Positions 1-12,519 of a DNA stretch of 64,000 nt are shown here, piece after piece; the stretch's first letter is position 1; each line of letters opens with the position of its first letter. A program made the translations under genes and the position numbers. The notes under the pieces were generated by a model. It did no database searches and was not told the origin of the DNA. It saw nothing but the letters and a program-made list of their open reading frames with translations. The stretch is from Phorcus lineatus (Eukaryota; Mollusca; Gastropoda; Trochida; Trochidae), in contig OV121090.1 in NCBI GenBank assembly GCA_921293015.1, positions 37,173,082 to 37,237,081 on the forward strand, in the 5' to 3' direction.

Positions 1-2148
1 CATATCATGTCCGGCCTAAAAAGTGCATGTTGATGTCCAAAACATATAAGTCCAAAAGATTAGTCTAAAAGATACCTAAATACTTTCCATCACGAAGTAA
101 ATAAACCTATATTAGAATAATAAAACATGACGTTTGTCCAACACATTATACTAGGCATACTAAGCATTGATTATAAATGATTTTGCTTCCTTGGCCACTA
201 AGAGAGTATTTTATTCAACAACGAGGTGAAAATCTTACGGAGACTCTTTGGGACTTTATGACTGTTTCAAAGGAGATGGTTTCACCTGACAGAAAGTCAA
301 TATTGTTTCACTCATGAATAGAAATGATTACTCATCTGTCTAATCAAGGAAGTGTCTATCATTTTACGAAGAAGGCAATGTTCAGTTTTATTCCAGTTGT
401 TAATGCTGGAAATTGTGTATGCACCATCATTCTTAACATTATTGACGGAATAAAGACTATTTTTGCCATTATTTGTTCGTAGAAATAAACATTAACTTTG
501 TATCCATTGATTAAATTGCGTATACCTATTGCTTAAGTTGTGAAAAGTGATCATTTGATGCATATAAAACCGCTCTAAGACATATATTTAATTATTATTT
601 CTACAAATCGGCATATGTGAGAATTGTCAGCTCATGATGACCGCTATTAATTGCCGGTGTAGGGCTATGATTTTATAATAATTGATATATATGACACTTT
701 AAAAAGAATCATAATGCGTTTTCGAACATACAACTGTAATCAATGTTCACCAAGTTATGAATTTGTCGTTGTATCCAACAATGGATTTGAAATCAAATCA
801 TAACAATCTTTAGTACTTTTTGTCATCGATTAGGTAAAGAAACATGGTGATATAGCTTGCCATTGGTGACCAAACATGTGGTCATTTAGTAAGAACCGTG
901 GTAATATATTTTCTTATTTTTGTAATTGTTGTTAACTGAGCGTCACATTTCTTCTTGGAAACCGTGTCCAACTGTTACTGCTTTAAACCAGCAGTAGATG
1001 TGGAACAATTACAAGGAGCCACATTGAACCAAGATCAAATTATGCAAACTTCACCAATGTGAATGATTGACTTTATTCCTAGTCTAACATTATACGGATT
1101 AAGTAAACTTCAGTAGGCACCATCAAGATTTTCGCGAGTTCAGATCACTAGTACAGGCTTACAGATGGAAATAGAACTAATCAACATGCATGATAAGCTA
1201 TAGTTTGTAATTATAAGTTATCAGACAGCAATAAGAAGTCCATTTGAAAGAATACATCTGTATTATTTGTCCTTGACGGCATAAGAACTAGTCATTTAAT
1301 GTACTCATGCAGAATTCATTAAGATCGTTACAAATATGTTATTAGTTTAGGAAAAAAGATATTCTCAAGTGCCCTTCTTGCACACCATTTAAAAAAGATT
1401 TTAGAAATATTTCATGTGATATATATGACATGTTTTCTTCTACAAATGCCACATTCTCTTTATGTTTCAGACATCACTGCTTCATCAAAATCATGAGTTT
1501 AACTTAGTTTTGGGCAGAACATCTAGCAAATTGATAATAAGATCGATATTGATGCATAACACCGTCGAGAGAATCCTACAGTTATCTTGACATCGGTTTT
1601 TTATATGTTGTAGAGCAATACCAGAAACATATTATGATATGTTTTAGTTTCATAGCAAACAGATGAATGGGATTGCGAAATCTGTTTCAATCAAATCATT
1701 TCACAAATGTAAGGAAATGCAATTTGTACAGACGTGGACGTATGATTCTAAGGTTTTAATACATTTCACCATATATTACTGCGGTAAAGCGAGACATTAA
1801 TTAAGGTATAAAAGTTCTTTAAAGTATTTCGTTTCAAACTGGTGTAGTGTTGCCGTAGAATTTCTAAACTTAGTATTGGTTGTGATGAAAATAATAAGGG
1901 TTATTCGAAGAGGCTGCATTTAAAAGTGGAGAAAACAGAGCAACGTTTCAAGTGTCAGTTATCATAAATATTCCATGTATGCGTTATATGTTAAATACAT
2001 TTATACACTTTACTGACAGTCTAGTGAAGTTTGCTTACATAGCAGTACATACGATAATGGCGTTTTTTCTACTTATTGTAGAAATAAATACCTTGTTTGA
2101 AGATTATCATACATGAGTTTGTAAAAGGTTCATTCTCAAGACCTTCAG
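1..2148. other. No gene or repeat recognised
   Basis: AT-rich DNA read on both strands. No frame of useful length, splice-flanked exon, tandem repeat or known mobile-element end was seen. It could still contain intron sequence of a gene extending off the left edge. Confidence 0.5.
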
Positions 2149-4258
2149 TTAACCCTTATCCGATCAAGATGGGTCTTAGAGGCCCAGAGGACTCTTTATA
2201 ACCCCACACAAACTAAACCGTTCAATTACCAGGTCTCATCCTTCATGTAATCCTGTAACTAGGTATATGACATTTGTGCCTTTAATGAAATATGAAATAC
2301 TTTGTTCATAACATTTTTGAGAGAAATGTAAATTTACATACAGTAAGTACCAAGCCGGGCATCTGATGCCCGATCACATACTCTTTCTCAGATGCATCAT
2401 TACTAACTGTGCCTACAATGGCACTTTTTAAGACAAGTTCCAATCATTCAGCATGAAGCATCATACCAGAAGTAGAGACAAATTGGTGTCATTTGTTCAG
2501 TATGTCAATGGGGATAAAGATCTGATCTGATAATGGCTTCGAATTAGTAAGCGGGTGTGACTAATAAGAAGAGGGTATCTCAGATACATTTATGACGTTG
2601 TACCCACTTATTCAGAACGATTCTTCTGTGGAAAGGATGGAGCACTGTTGAAAGCTCTTCCATCTGCCAAATCACGCAGTCAAGAACATAACATTTACAT
2701 GGACCACTTCAAAAAGTTGTGCACGCTAAAATTATTGCAAAAGAGGTTCATGCTTTTGGATTGCATATCACTAAAAGTATCATTAAGGATATTTATTTAT
2801 TTATAGAAATGTACAGGTCTAGCAGGCATATGAAATTTAAAAAAACATGGAGGGACACTGGTGAGGTTAAAATTAGAGTACTAATTGATGTTCAAATTTG
2901 TCTGGTACATAATGAAGCAGAACACTGTAGATAAAAGGATTGTCTGGTTATATGAAATTTGACTGATAAGAACCACAAACTCAGATTCAAAGATCTTATG
3001 GCACAGCCTGACAACACTGATATGTGATGATTGTAATAATTCCTGAAGTATAAGAGTGTTTGCATACACCCTGCATTTATTATGTCCATCATGTTACATG
3101 CCAGTAATGTGTATGATCTCCGGTGGCTCTAATGCTGATGTATTGAAAAAGCTAAAACAACAGCATTGTTCAGATTGATTTGTCAACTTTGTACAAGTCA
3201 TTCTAGTAGGGCTTTGAAACCGTTTTTCTACATTTACACATTTTGCTGGAAGGAAGAACCATTTAGGTTCAGTCATTTGTTTACGTGTCAGATGACAATT
3301 CTGAAAAAAAAATAGAATTACATAAAACAAAAATTGTTCTTACTTGTCATTGTAACAAATTGAAATTATTTCAGAGAAAATAAAAGTTATTCATCATATA
3401 AATTTAGTCGTCACTGTTCTCTAATCTCACACGAATATACCACTGTGGTTCTAGCTTCTGACAACTTACCTCCATATCGAACATTAGCTTTTTGCGTTGT
3501 TGACATTCATTCATAATTCAGATTTTAAGGAAATAGAACTGTTTCTACCCCATGGTACTGTGCCTTATCAAATGAAACATGGTTTTGTCATGGAGCATTA
3601 CGTTTCATTTCAAGGAAGTTTATTTTTTAGGGATTTAACATTTATATTGATATAAAGAAAACATCTATATTTTACATATCACATCGGAATGGAGCATACT
3701 ATTCTCCTCCAAGGTTTCAATACAAGGTTCTGGGTATTTGGAAGTTTATGTAATTCGAATTTCAAACGATTCTGTGGTCATGATCTTTGTGCCATTTTGC
3801 TGAAGAGACACAGCCAGATCGAGTGTAAGTAGTAGCTAAACTTCACGGTATGAAATATATTTCATTCATGAATATTAATTCATTTAATTAAGAAGAAACA
3901 AATTCATATTAAGGACAATATTCTAAATCTTGTAATCACCATGCACTACAAGAAGCACAACAATGAACGATTTCTGTGAAACATCTTTATACAAATCTTT
4001 CAACAAAATTTGCATGTAGCAATGTGTATGGTAACATCTTAGTTAAGATAGATAAAAATAGAATTTTTTTTAATGGCTCTCACCCATTGTCTCTTATTTG
4101 ATGCTTGAAAGCCTTAGTAAGCGGGTGAGGTCAGTAAAGTAAAATGTTGAAAAGTCAACTAATGACTTCTTATTGTGACCTGATATCTAGGAAGGGTATG
4201 ACGGGCCTCTTAGGCCCGACTTACTGTCTACAAAAAAGCTTGGTAGGATAAGGGTTAA
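2149..4258. mobile_element. piggyBac-like element, degenerate
   Basis: The element proper is 2153-4254 (2102 bp), flanked on each side by TTAA (2149-2152 and 4255-4258), the target duplication typical of piggyBac transposons. The terminal inverted repeats start CCCTTATCC and match 14 of 16 bases (2153-2168 against 4254-4239). A subterminal palindrome of the type GGGCCTNAGAGGCCC lies near each end, at about 2171-2183 and 4203-4217. Short frames inside (for example 2719-2934, plus) are too short and broken to be a transposase, and I could not assign a DDD catalytic residue. The interior is probably a decayed or non-autonomous copy. The direct repeat TTAGTAAGCGGGTG occurs near both ends (about 2545 and 4115). 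Confidence 0.8.
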
Positions 4259-6333
4259 TGAACACAAAACCAGTAGTCTTTCGTTGGAAGATAATTATTT
4301 GAAGATGGATATTCCACGATTCAAACAAGCGTTCAAACAAGACATATCAACAAGGTTGTGCGGAATAAATTATTATCTTTCAGAGTTAATTACTATCATA
4401 AACTCTAGGTTTTAGCAAGGCGTTTCAGGCAATTAATCAAGAGGGACAGATAATCCGTAACTTCAAGGACCTTGTGTTTTTTTATCAAAGACCTTTTAAT
4501 GACCTTTCAAAAAAATAAGGAGAAAAAAATAACCTTACTTCAGCCCGTATCTTGCAACTGCGATAAAATGGTTATAAAGGCTTGGGTTGAGTTTGATTTT
4601 CTATTCATTACGTATTCACCTAATGTCAGATTTCCAAAATGTAAGTTTGAAATTTTTCACCTACTTTATTAATGTAATCAATAACTAAATTAATGAAGAA
4701 GCGTAATCAAGCATTCAAATGCAACTCATACTTTTTGCTGAGAGGCCCCTGCGAGGCACCTTAAATAGGATGTTATTTTTGTTTGTAAGGCCTAACTTCC
4801 TTCCGATGTTCTCCGAATAAAAGATCTGAATTCAAAGAGTGTTAAATGGGCCTTGAGGTTTATAAAACTGAAAGATCTCTAAATATCTTGCAATAATTTA
4901 GAAAAATTATCTCACGACAAAAAAGTCGATTTTTGTCAATCAATAGTCACAATCTTCAACCTCAATTGAACGATTATCTGCCTGTCACCAGAAGTAAGTT
5001 CTTCAATATGTAATGATGTGAAGTGTTATTTCCTTGTTTGGTGGCTAGGACGAGGGATAAGTGCAAATGATCTTAATTCAAAGATAATCAGTTTCAGTCT
5101 CCACTATCTTTTATTATTTCACAAAATTGCCTTAAATTGACCTCGTAATGAGAGTTAAGACAGAAGAATGTGGCACATCCTTAGTCACACAATTGATCTT
5201 TCTTTAAGAATTGAGCAGCATGTGCATCTTAGTGATTTTTATGCCCGGATTGCACTTTCAAAACTCTTTAAAAATACATATGGCACTTGCAACTCACATT
5301 AGGACCACATTGCGTTTTGGCGACGCAAACAATTTTCATGTACCCCTCTTTTGCGCTCTTTTGACTGTCATACCCTATGTGTACGAATTATGAATGGCAT
5401 ATATCTTGTACACAGATTTCTTTTATGCTGAACCAATTCTAACAATACTAGTGCTTTAAAATTATGACTTGTACCATTCACTTGCAAAGAAAAAGTTCAA
5501 ACAGATTTATAGGTTTGACACCACTATTTATTCACACGTATCGCAAGTGATTTGTCTACTGCAGAACAATTGCCAAAACATAAGAATTGATATCTATGTT
5601 TACAAAAGGATTTTATTTCACACTAAATAACTGATAGTACAGCCTACGTTTTTCACAATGCGACATTATGTTTTCGTCAAAATTGATACCCAAAAGAGAT
5701 GTATCGAATGTATTACGGTTCTTGATGTTGATAACTGTTAGTACACACTTTCTGTCACATCGTTTGAAGGCAAAGGGAGATTGACGAAAAGATAACCTAC
5801 GTGTAATTTTACCCCGTCAATGATAATGTTATTGTCGATCTCAAAATAGTTTGCTTTTAGCATATATCAATAACTATTTATGATTAATGAATGGTACCCC
5901 CATGAAAGATTTATATAAAGATTATACTTTTCTCAATTGAATTCACTTTGCTTCAAATTGACATAGAAAAATGTGCATACTAAGGCTTTTCGCCCTTAGA
6001 TCATTGATTACAAATGTCTGTTATTGCTTCGTTGAGGTAAAGACGAGGATTTGTAGGATGTTTCTATAGTTTCGGTACACCAATCTCACAAATGTATAAA
6101 ATGACACACAATCTAAATTCAAATATATATATTTGAATATATTCAGGTACCCATCTGAACAGCTCAGTAGGAAATTATAGTTGGATGAAGTGTCATACCA
6201 ACCACATTACAAAGCCCAGATCACAAATATGTTTTTCCTCTACCGAGATTCGCAACAAAGCCATTGCGTGAACACCATTGCGTTCCAAAAATTCTATATA
6301 ACCACGTTTCTGTTGTCATTGAAATTATCAACG
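4259..6333. other. No gene recognised; weak link to other parts of the window
   Basis: No convincing exon. A stretch around 4910-5100 shares short phrases (agtaagttcttcaatatgtaat, then a gagggata/gagagata phrase) with about 9470-9700 and 19800-20060. This may mark old duplications of the same intergenic or intronic sequence. Confidence 0.35.
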
Positions 6334-6530
6334 TTAGAATAGTTGTAAATGAAAAGGGTCTTCAAAAAATCTTTCTTCATCAAATTCATCGGAAAGGGAA
6401 GATGAACCTAAGGAATGACGACCATGACGTTGTAAGCAACCCTGGTTTACTTGAAGACATTCAGTTTCATTTACTGTAGGTCGATTCCCCTGAATTGAAG
6501 GTATCTGTCGATCCTTCCTATCACTGGAAC
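6334..6530 (-). CDS. Candidate terminal exon, unknown protein
   Basis: On the minus strand a good 3' splice site (pyrimidine run ending gcttgacag) falls at 6531-6532. It opens a 64-codon frame that runs to a stop at 6334-6336. The encoded tail is hydrophilic and coding-like: basic and glutamine-rich at the start, including VNETECLQVNQGCLQRHG, then an acidic and aromatic end, SLSDEFDEERFFEDPF. The first two bases complete a codon begun in the previous exon. I could not find that exon in the roughly 800 bp upstream (higher coordinates), so the model is partial. No known domain is recognised. The plus-strand frame over the same DNA lacks a splice context and is treated as a shadow. It could also be chance: 64 open codons is modest, and only the splice site plus composition supports it. 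Confidence 0.45.
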
Positions 6531-7334
6531 CTGTCAAGCACAGAACAAGAAGAGAAAACTCTGTTTAATTTTTATAAATTGAAATACAAAAGAAATTCAG
6601 ATAACCAATGATACCTTAGTAAAATTGTGTTTTTATTTTTAATGTTCACAAAACTTGTTTTGTCATGACTGCTCAATTGCACTTATAATGTTATCATTGC
6701 AAATGAAAGAGGTTACAGAAAGGTTTTCGCTTAAAGATTAGCCGATTGTCTAATAATATGACGTCTCATTAGATGAATAACCCATATTTTGAAAAAATAG
6801 TTGTCTTCAACCAAACGTGTCGTGTTTTCAGGTAAACTCACAAAAAAAGATATGCCAAAGCTTTGCGATATATATCATTAATTATATTTTATACTAAATT
6901 CGAGATAAGTTGACTTAAACTTCCAATACTCTCTGCCTTCTTTAGAAATATGAAACATAACTAAGTTTCCTGTAGGTCGAATATTGGTTATTTTATCCTT
7001 TTATTATTAGAAGAAATCATTTGGTCTGATAATAAGTTTATAATTGCTGACAGAAATTATGTAATCGAGTGAATTATTTATGAAAGAAAAAAGTCATTAC
7101 TTAAAAATTTCAGAAACGTTCAGCATTGATGATGCAAATTTTGAAATTCAAGTGACACTTTTGTCAGAAGAGGTCGAGTTACATAGTGTTATGTGGTCGA
7201 GATATCTTCTCTGACATTTATGAGATTCCCGTTGCGAATTTTCGCAACTCTAGATGGAGAATACGTATGATTTTGTTATACATTCTTACTTCAACTGAAT
7301 CTATGGAGGTTAACAGGTTAACGGAAAGAAACAA

Positions 7335-7413
7335 ACCATGACCTGTTGAGGAATCCGCTGCCTCTCCTCATGCAATGAAAGGGGTAGCAGCGGATTCCTC
7401 AACAGGACATGGT
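7335..7413. repeat. 79-nt hairpin with 27-bp arms
   Basis: Arms 7335-7361 and 7387-7413 are reverse complements with one mismatch, separated by a 25-nt loop. The arm reads ACCATG(A/T)CCTGTTGAGG and onward. The size fits a microRNA-like precursor or a tiny foldback element. Neither is proven. Confidence 0.75.
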
Positions 7414-8645
7414 CATCAACAGGGCAAGTCCGGGAGAATCAATCAAGTGATTAATGTTCACGTACTTTCGCAGAATAATGTTACAAAACATTCAGAAATT
7501 GAATATCACTTTCCGAATTATTATTGTTAATTTGTTTTAGCACAAAAAACACAGCTATTTAACACTTTTTTCGAAAGTCAAGAAGCATTTTTATACCTTT
7601 TCGAAAAAACATCATTGGCAAAAACATGTAAAGAAAAAGGCACGTGGCATTAACTAGGAAGGACATCATGACATAACGATTACCTTTAAAAAACGTTTCG
7701 GAGTTTTTCGCATGGACGATAATTATCTTCATGCATATTATTCATGGCGAAAATTTTAAAAGTTAAAAAGTTACATGGCAGTCGTATTTTTATCAGAGCA
7801 TCTTATCTTGGCTTCGAATCTTTTCCTAAGGACCAAAGGAACTGTCGATGATGTCAGTGGTGAGTAACCATTTCTTTTTCTACGCCGAGATTGAAGAGAT
7901 TACATGTGTAGTGATGTTTTTTGTTGGATATTTGAACCTTTTTTTATCTCCTATTGAATTCGGTTAACAATTACGGAAGAGACAATCTGATGATGCAAAG
8001 TGCGATATCTACGACAGCTGAACACGAGGAATGTCACGCTTTTTTTAGCATGCCTCTTTTTCTTCGCCTCTCATCAAATGTACTTTCATAAAATGTCTTC
8101 AATTATTATATAGTCACTCAAGTAGTTATCTCCTGGTAATATTATCCTGGTAAATATATCGTGTACTAGTTGTTTATTCATCCCTATTTAGTCCCTTTCC
8201 ATCCATCCGTCACGCAAGTCCTTTATTATGTCACGCAAGTCCTTCATTATGTCACGCCAGTGTTGATCTGTTCGGATTGATGCATTCACGGCAAGACGGC
8301 ATTTAGCCTTGTCCTGTTGTTACAAAGTGTGAGTCGGCATTACCCTAGAGTGTTTGTCAATTGTGTATTCAGGAGTAGTTTTCTCTAATTAGTAGAATCT
8401 TGCTGATATATGTAAAGGCATTAGTTGTCGTACCCTTTCATCGTCTTGTTTTAGTCTGCAAATAGACCATTTTATTCACTCACTACCTTTCTCTTACTTT
8501 TATTGGCTCGTTTGTGATATTGTTTTGATAGCTTAACCATAGTGCTTAAGTACTTAGACAACAATACAAAGCCTTAAGTATCCTCATCTTGAAAGCAGTA
8601 ATTTATTTATTAGATTCTGAGTTATATCAGCTGACACGATGCATA
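7414..8645. other. Mostly empty; one weak first-exon candidate and a short tandem repeat
   Basis: A 21-bp unit (gtcacgcaagtccttcattat type) is repeated about 2.4 times at 8209-8258. An ATG at 7775 on the plus strand opens 28 codons ending at a GTGAGT donor-like site at 7860. This could be a first exon, but nothing else supports it. No other feature was seen. Confidence 0.3.
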
Positions 8646-9271
8646 CAGCTGCAAACCAAAAGTTTGTTCACATACCTGCGAATCGTAGTGCAAATATCAT
8701 ATAATTTGGCATGTCTTTGAAGCATCGTAGCATTGCGAAAAAGAAATGGATCATTTTGACTTTTCAATACAGAAGAGAAGATTCATTGCACGTTTACGCA
8801 ATCGTATGTCATACCCAACAGTTAACCGTAATAGTTTTTGGCAGGTCACTGAAGTGACCAGGGGTCAAAATTTCGAAAACAGTTATTTTTCTTTTTCTCT
8901 ACAAACTCCTTATTAGTCTATTAACACCTTTAATACAAGTCATATTTGTTCGTTTGCATTAAGTCATTAGGAGTTTGCTGGTTTTGTTCTCCAAGAGTCA
9001 AAATGAAACATTTTAATCGAAATTTTGAGAAATCGTAATTTTGAAAATTTGACCCCTTTTGTCCATGTAATCATGCCATAATTAGAATTTTAGTTATAGA
9101 GACGAGACAATCCCACAATAAATTAATAAATGCCTACTTTACACATTGGCAATTGGAGATCCTGTGTTAGTTCTGCTGAAGTTGTTTCATTGACATTCAA
9201 ATCAAACCCAAATTACATGATATTTGCACCAAGATACAGTAGAAAGTGAACAAACTTTTGATATGCAGCTG
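8646..9271. mobile_element. TA-flanked MITE, copy 1
   Basis: This is a 626-bp element bounded by TA on both sides (8644-8645 and 9272-9273). Inverted ends of about 62 bp (8646-8707 and 9210-9271) start CAGCTGCA and contain AAAAGTTTGTTCAC and GTGCAAATATCAT. The inner part carries a second inverted phrase, GACCAGGGGTCAAAATTTCG. A second copy lies at 31753-32318 in the opposite internal orientation. TA duplications and lack of coding capacity fit a Tc1/mariner-type non-autonomous element. Confidence 0.8.
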
Positions 9272-9273
9272 TA

Positions 9274-11700
9274 CATCTGATGAGCACTCTCGTGAATTGT
9301 TATGTAGCCATTATGAAATTGACAGAAATTTCCAACATATTCCTCATGTGACAGCTTGACAATACACTCTGCAACCTGCGACCTGCAACGAGTCATCTAG
9401 ATGATGAAGTTATGGTACGATAGAAGAAAATTCATCACTTTACTCGGATAAAGTTTTATCTCAACTCATCTCACAAGGGCTTTGGCAGAAAGTCAATTTT
9501 TATACATGTATGCAACCAGTATATAAACAATCTTGAAATCATATCAACTATGATTTCTTCTGAGATTTCTAACATAAGCAGTTATTCTTCAATATGTAAT
9601 AAAAGGGACTGACAGTTTCCCGAGAGGTTGACGAGAGATACCTGACAGATGTGCCGTCAACTTATTTGAATGATCATCATTTTTCAGTGGCTAATTATTG
9701 ATTTTGTTTAAGCGAATGTCTCTTTTAAGACGTGAAATGTTACGGTGAGGGAAAGTTTAGATATGTATTGACTGGATGATACACTTTTATAAGTGACAGA
9801 GTATTGAAATAATTTTAAATAATTTATAGGGACGATTTAAAGAGACTTGTTGACGTGTTACTTTTGTCAAAATATTCCTGTCTATACATATATGTCATTT
9901 ATACATTATTCGTATACAAATTATTTGAGGTTTGTTCTTGGAGTATAATTCTTTTTGTGTAACATTTGTAAATGTTCTAGGAATAGCGCGTGCAATGCCC
10001 GAAAAGAAAGCACTGGGAAATGAAGATTGAGAATGTGGAAAACGTTTTTATGGCATTGCAATGAATTGCTGATTAGTCTTAATATATGGTGTGGATATTC
10101 TATCAATACTTATTTCTTATCTTTATTTGATTAGTTGAGGGATTTCAAGCTATGCCAACTTTTACAAATATATACATATATATACCCGAACCGTCGTTTG
10201 TCTTATGTGTGAAACCATGCGATAAACGTCAGGTTCCCGACGACTCTGTTGCAGATATGTTTATTTTACAAGATAATAAACGAGAACGATGTTGAAATAT
10301 CCACGACGATAATAACATCATAGAATATTATATTACCCATATGGGAAGATGGACACAGGGTATTATTTTTCCTGTATGTCACACGGAAGTTACACATTTT
10401 CTTGGCATTTGATTGGTTGATGTGAACCAATGAAAATAAACGTTTTGCCGGAACTATTTCATTCATCTTTCATACTTTTCCCGACTGGTAATTTGTTTAC
10501 AAATATTCTGCATTTTAACAATGTGTAATAGGTCCACGTAGCTGCCATTCGTAATTTCTCTGATGTGCCGCAGCAAAAAAGTGAAATATGTCTGTCAAAC
10601 TGAACAAAAATGTTAAATTAGCAATTATTGAAAACTACATGTCCTCACGTTAAGTTATACAGTCGCGAAGAAGCGCCTGGTTTCGTTCGATTGTAATGAC
10701 TTCATAGACACGAACGGCTATGACATCACATTGACATCGGTTACGTCACAAGAATTTCAGATTTAGCCGTCCTGTAGTATCACTGTAAGGCGTCACTGGC
10801 CTCTTCAAATTAACATAAAACGGTTAATAGTAATCATTTTGAATTACGATTATGAAAAGAAGGGATATACTTTCAACAATACTTTCATTTAGCTTATATT
10901 TTGAAACTTTTTCACTAATGACAATTTAGCCGTGCGTGGGAAAGTGTCAAATAAAGCTTATAAAAAACTTATGGGTAATATAAACAATAACCAACTCGTA
11001 ACGGGAACGACAGACTATCTTTCTGTCATTCACGTCACTTGTTAGTTATTGTCTATATATGAATCAGAATATATCTGTGAATTTGATATCGTCATTTCAA
11101 TAATTTTTCTTGCTTCAGCATGAATATGAACCCTGTTAGTCACACGAATTGTTTGATATTTGTTCAAAGTTTAAATAATAAAACTGCTTAAACTACGGGA
11201 TATTTGGTAAAGGTTAATTACGAAATTAGCTTGTGGTCACTTCAAAGAGTGACATTTTTACAGAACATCATATTCGACTTCTTTTTCCAAGTTTAAATAA
11301 TAAGTCCAGGTCGTCACGAACAATGCTTTTATGACGTCACAGACGACGGCATACGGTGACTGACGTGGTAACAATCTGTACTTTGCAAAAGTGATATGGG
11401 CACATGTGTTCATATTGGAAATTTGTCACCACTTTTTATTAACTATGTTGGTTATAAATGTGTATATAAACTATTAATACTGTCATTTGTACGATTCGTC
11501 GAACATAAACTCTATAAGTCGTCTGAAAATGAAATAAAAATAGCATCTTCGAGATATTGCACTTCATTTTTATGAAAATACATTAAGAAGTCGCATTAGG
11601 AAAATCGAATATTGACATTTATTTCAAAGCCAAATTTGAAAATATACATCATATTCCCATAGTCTTAATATGACTAGGAATTAAATAATTATTTGATTGC
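9274..11700. other. No gene recognised; CRE-like motif cluster
   Basis: No convincing exon. Between 10700 and 11370 there are several cAMP-response-like motifs: TGACATCA at about 10709, TTACGTCA at about 10740, a perfect TGACGTCA at 11332-11339, and TGACGTGG at about 11361. The phrase AAGTTTAAATAATAA occurs twice (about 11168 and 11289). A TA-rich microsatellite lies at about 10170-10187. Confidence 0.35.
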
Positions 11701-11702
11701 AG

Positions 11703-11879
11703 CCAACGGATCAAAGCATCACATTTGACAACAATACAAGTAAGATGCTAGGAACAGATACACACTGTATAACTGTAGATAATCTCTGGAATAACTACAA
11801 CTACCACGATCCCAATAAAAGACAAGTGTTTGCCACTAACATGGCAATGTCCCCCGCCGTTACGAGATATTTGGCATAA
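11703..11879 (+). CDS. Candidate terminal exon, unknown protein
   Basis: A plausible acceptor (tatttgattgcag) ends at 11702. It is followed in phase 0 by 58 open codons to a stop at 11877-11879. The peptide is polar, with CITVDNLWNNYNYHDPNKRQ in the middle, and its base composition is less AT-rich than the flanks. No family is recognised. A GTAAGA motif 37 bases in could instead serve as a donor and give a short internal exon. The pearl/HINE element starts only 14 bp downstream, so the apparent end may lie next to an insertion. Confidence is low because no partner exon was found. Confidence 0.3.
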   Translation, partial: PTDQSITFDNNTSKMLGTDTHCITVDNLWNNYNYHDPNKRQVFATNMAMSPAVTRYLA

Positions 11880-12444
11880 TTAATATTATCGCGTTAACAA
11901 TGTATTACAGTGGTCAAAGTGTCATGGTGACCATGAAAATGAGGTCAGGGTCACCAATGTCCACTGGCGTCTGAGTCTTCCGCCATTGATAGCTGTCACC
12001 AAATATGAACACTCTAGGTCATAAGCTTTACGAGATACCGCATTAACAATGTATTACACAGTGGTCAAAGTGTCGTGGTGACCTTGAAAATGAGGTCAAG
12101 GTCATCAAAGTCAACTGGCATCTGAGTAAGTTTTACGAGATACCGCATTAACAATGTATTACACAGTGGTCAAAGTGTTGTGGTCACCTTGAAAATGAGG
12201 TCAAGGTCATCAAAGTCGACTGGCATCTGATTCTTCCGCCATTGAAGGCTGTCAACAAATATGAACACTAAGTGCACGTTAACAATGTATTAGAAATTGG
12301 TCAAAGAGTCGTAGTGACCTTGAAAATGACGTCATGGTCACCAATGTCAACTGTCTTCTGAGTCTTCCTCCATTGAAAGCTGTCACCAAATATGAACACT
12401 CTAGGTGCTAAGCTTCATGAGTTATTGCGTTAACAAGAATCCGG

Positions 12445-12467
12445 ACGTACGTACGTACGTACGTACG
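12445..12467. repeat. (ACGT)n microsatellite
   Basis: Almost six ACGT units, self-complementary, inside the pearl/HINE-type element. Confidence 0.95.
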
Positions 12468-12489
12468 GACAGACGCCGCTGAATTCATA

Positions 12490-12518
12490 GTCCCCCGTTC
12501 CGCGTTGCGGCGGGGGAC
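12490..12518. repeat. GC-rich 3' hairpin
   Basis: GTCCCCCG and CGGGGGAC form the outer stem, CCGC and GCGG the inner stem, with a two-base bulge and a GTT loop. This fits the subterminal hairpin of Helitron-like elements. Confidence 0.85.
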
Positions 12519-12519
12519 A

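Larger units (their letters stand above)
11893..12519 (+). mobile_element. pearl/HINE-type Helitron-like non-autonomous element
   Basis: Four tandem core units begin with (G/A)TTAACAATGTATTA at 11893, 12042, 12147 and 12278, with a last partial start at 12429. The full unit is about 150 bp, and units 2 and 3 carry internal deletions (105 and 131 bp). An (ACGT)n microsatellite follows at 12445-12467, then a GC-rich hairpin at 12490-12518. Core repeats, then a tetranucleotide microsatellite, then a 3' hairpin is the architecture of molluscan pearl elements and HINE/DINE-1-like Helitron relatives. There is no coding capacity. The left boundary is not resolved. Confidence 0.7.

Noticed and set aside
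2719..3330. Frames inside the piggyBac-like element as transposase pieces
   Set aside because: I could not match them to the transposase catalytic core or its cysteine-rich C-terminus. Only the ends support the assignment.
9202..9396. 64-codon minus-strand frame
   Set aside because: It runs through the inverted end of the MITE and beyond its border. An artefact.
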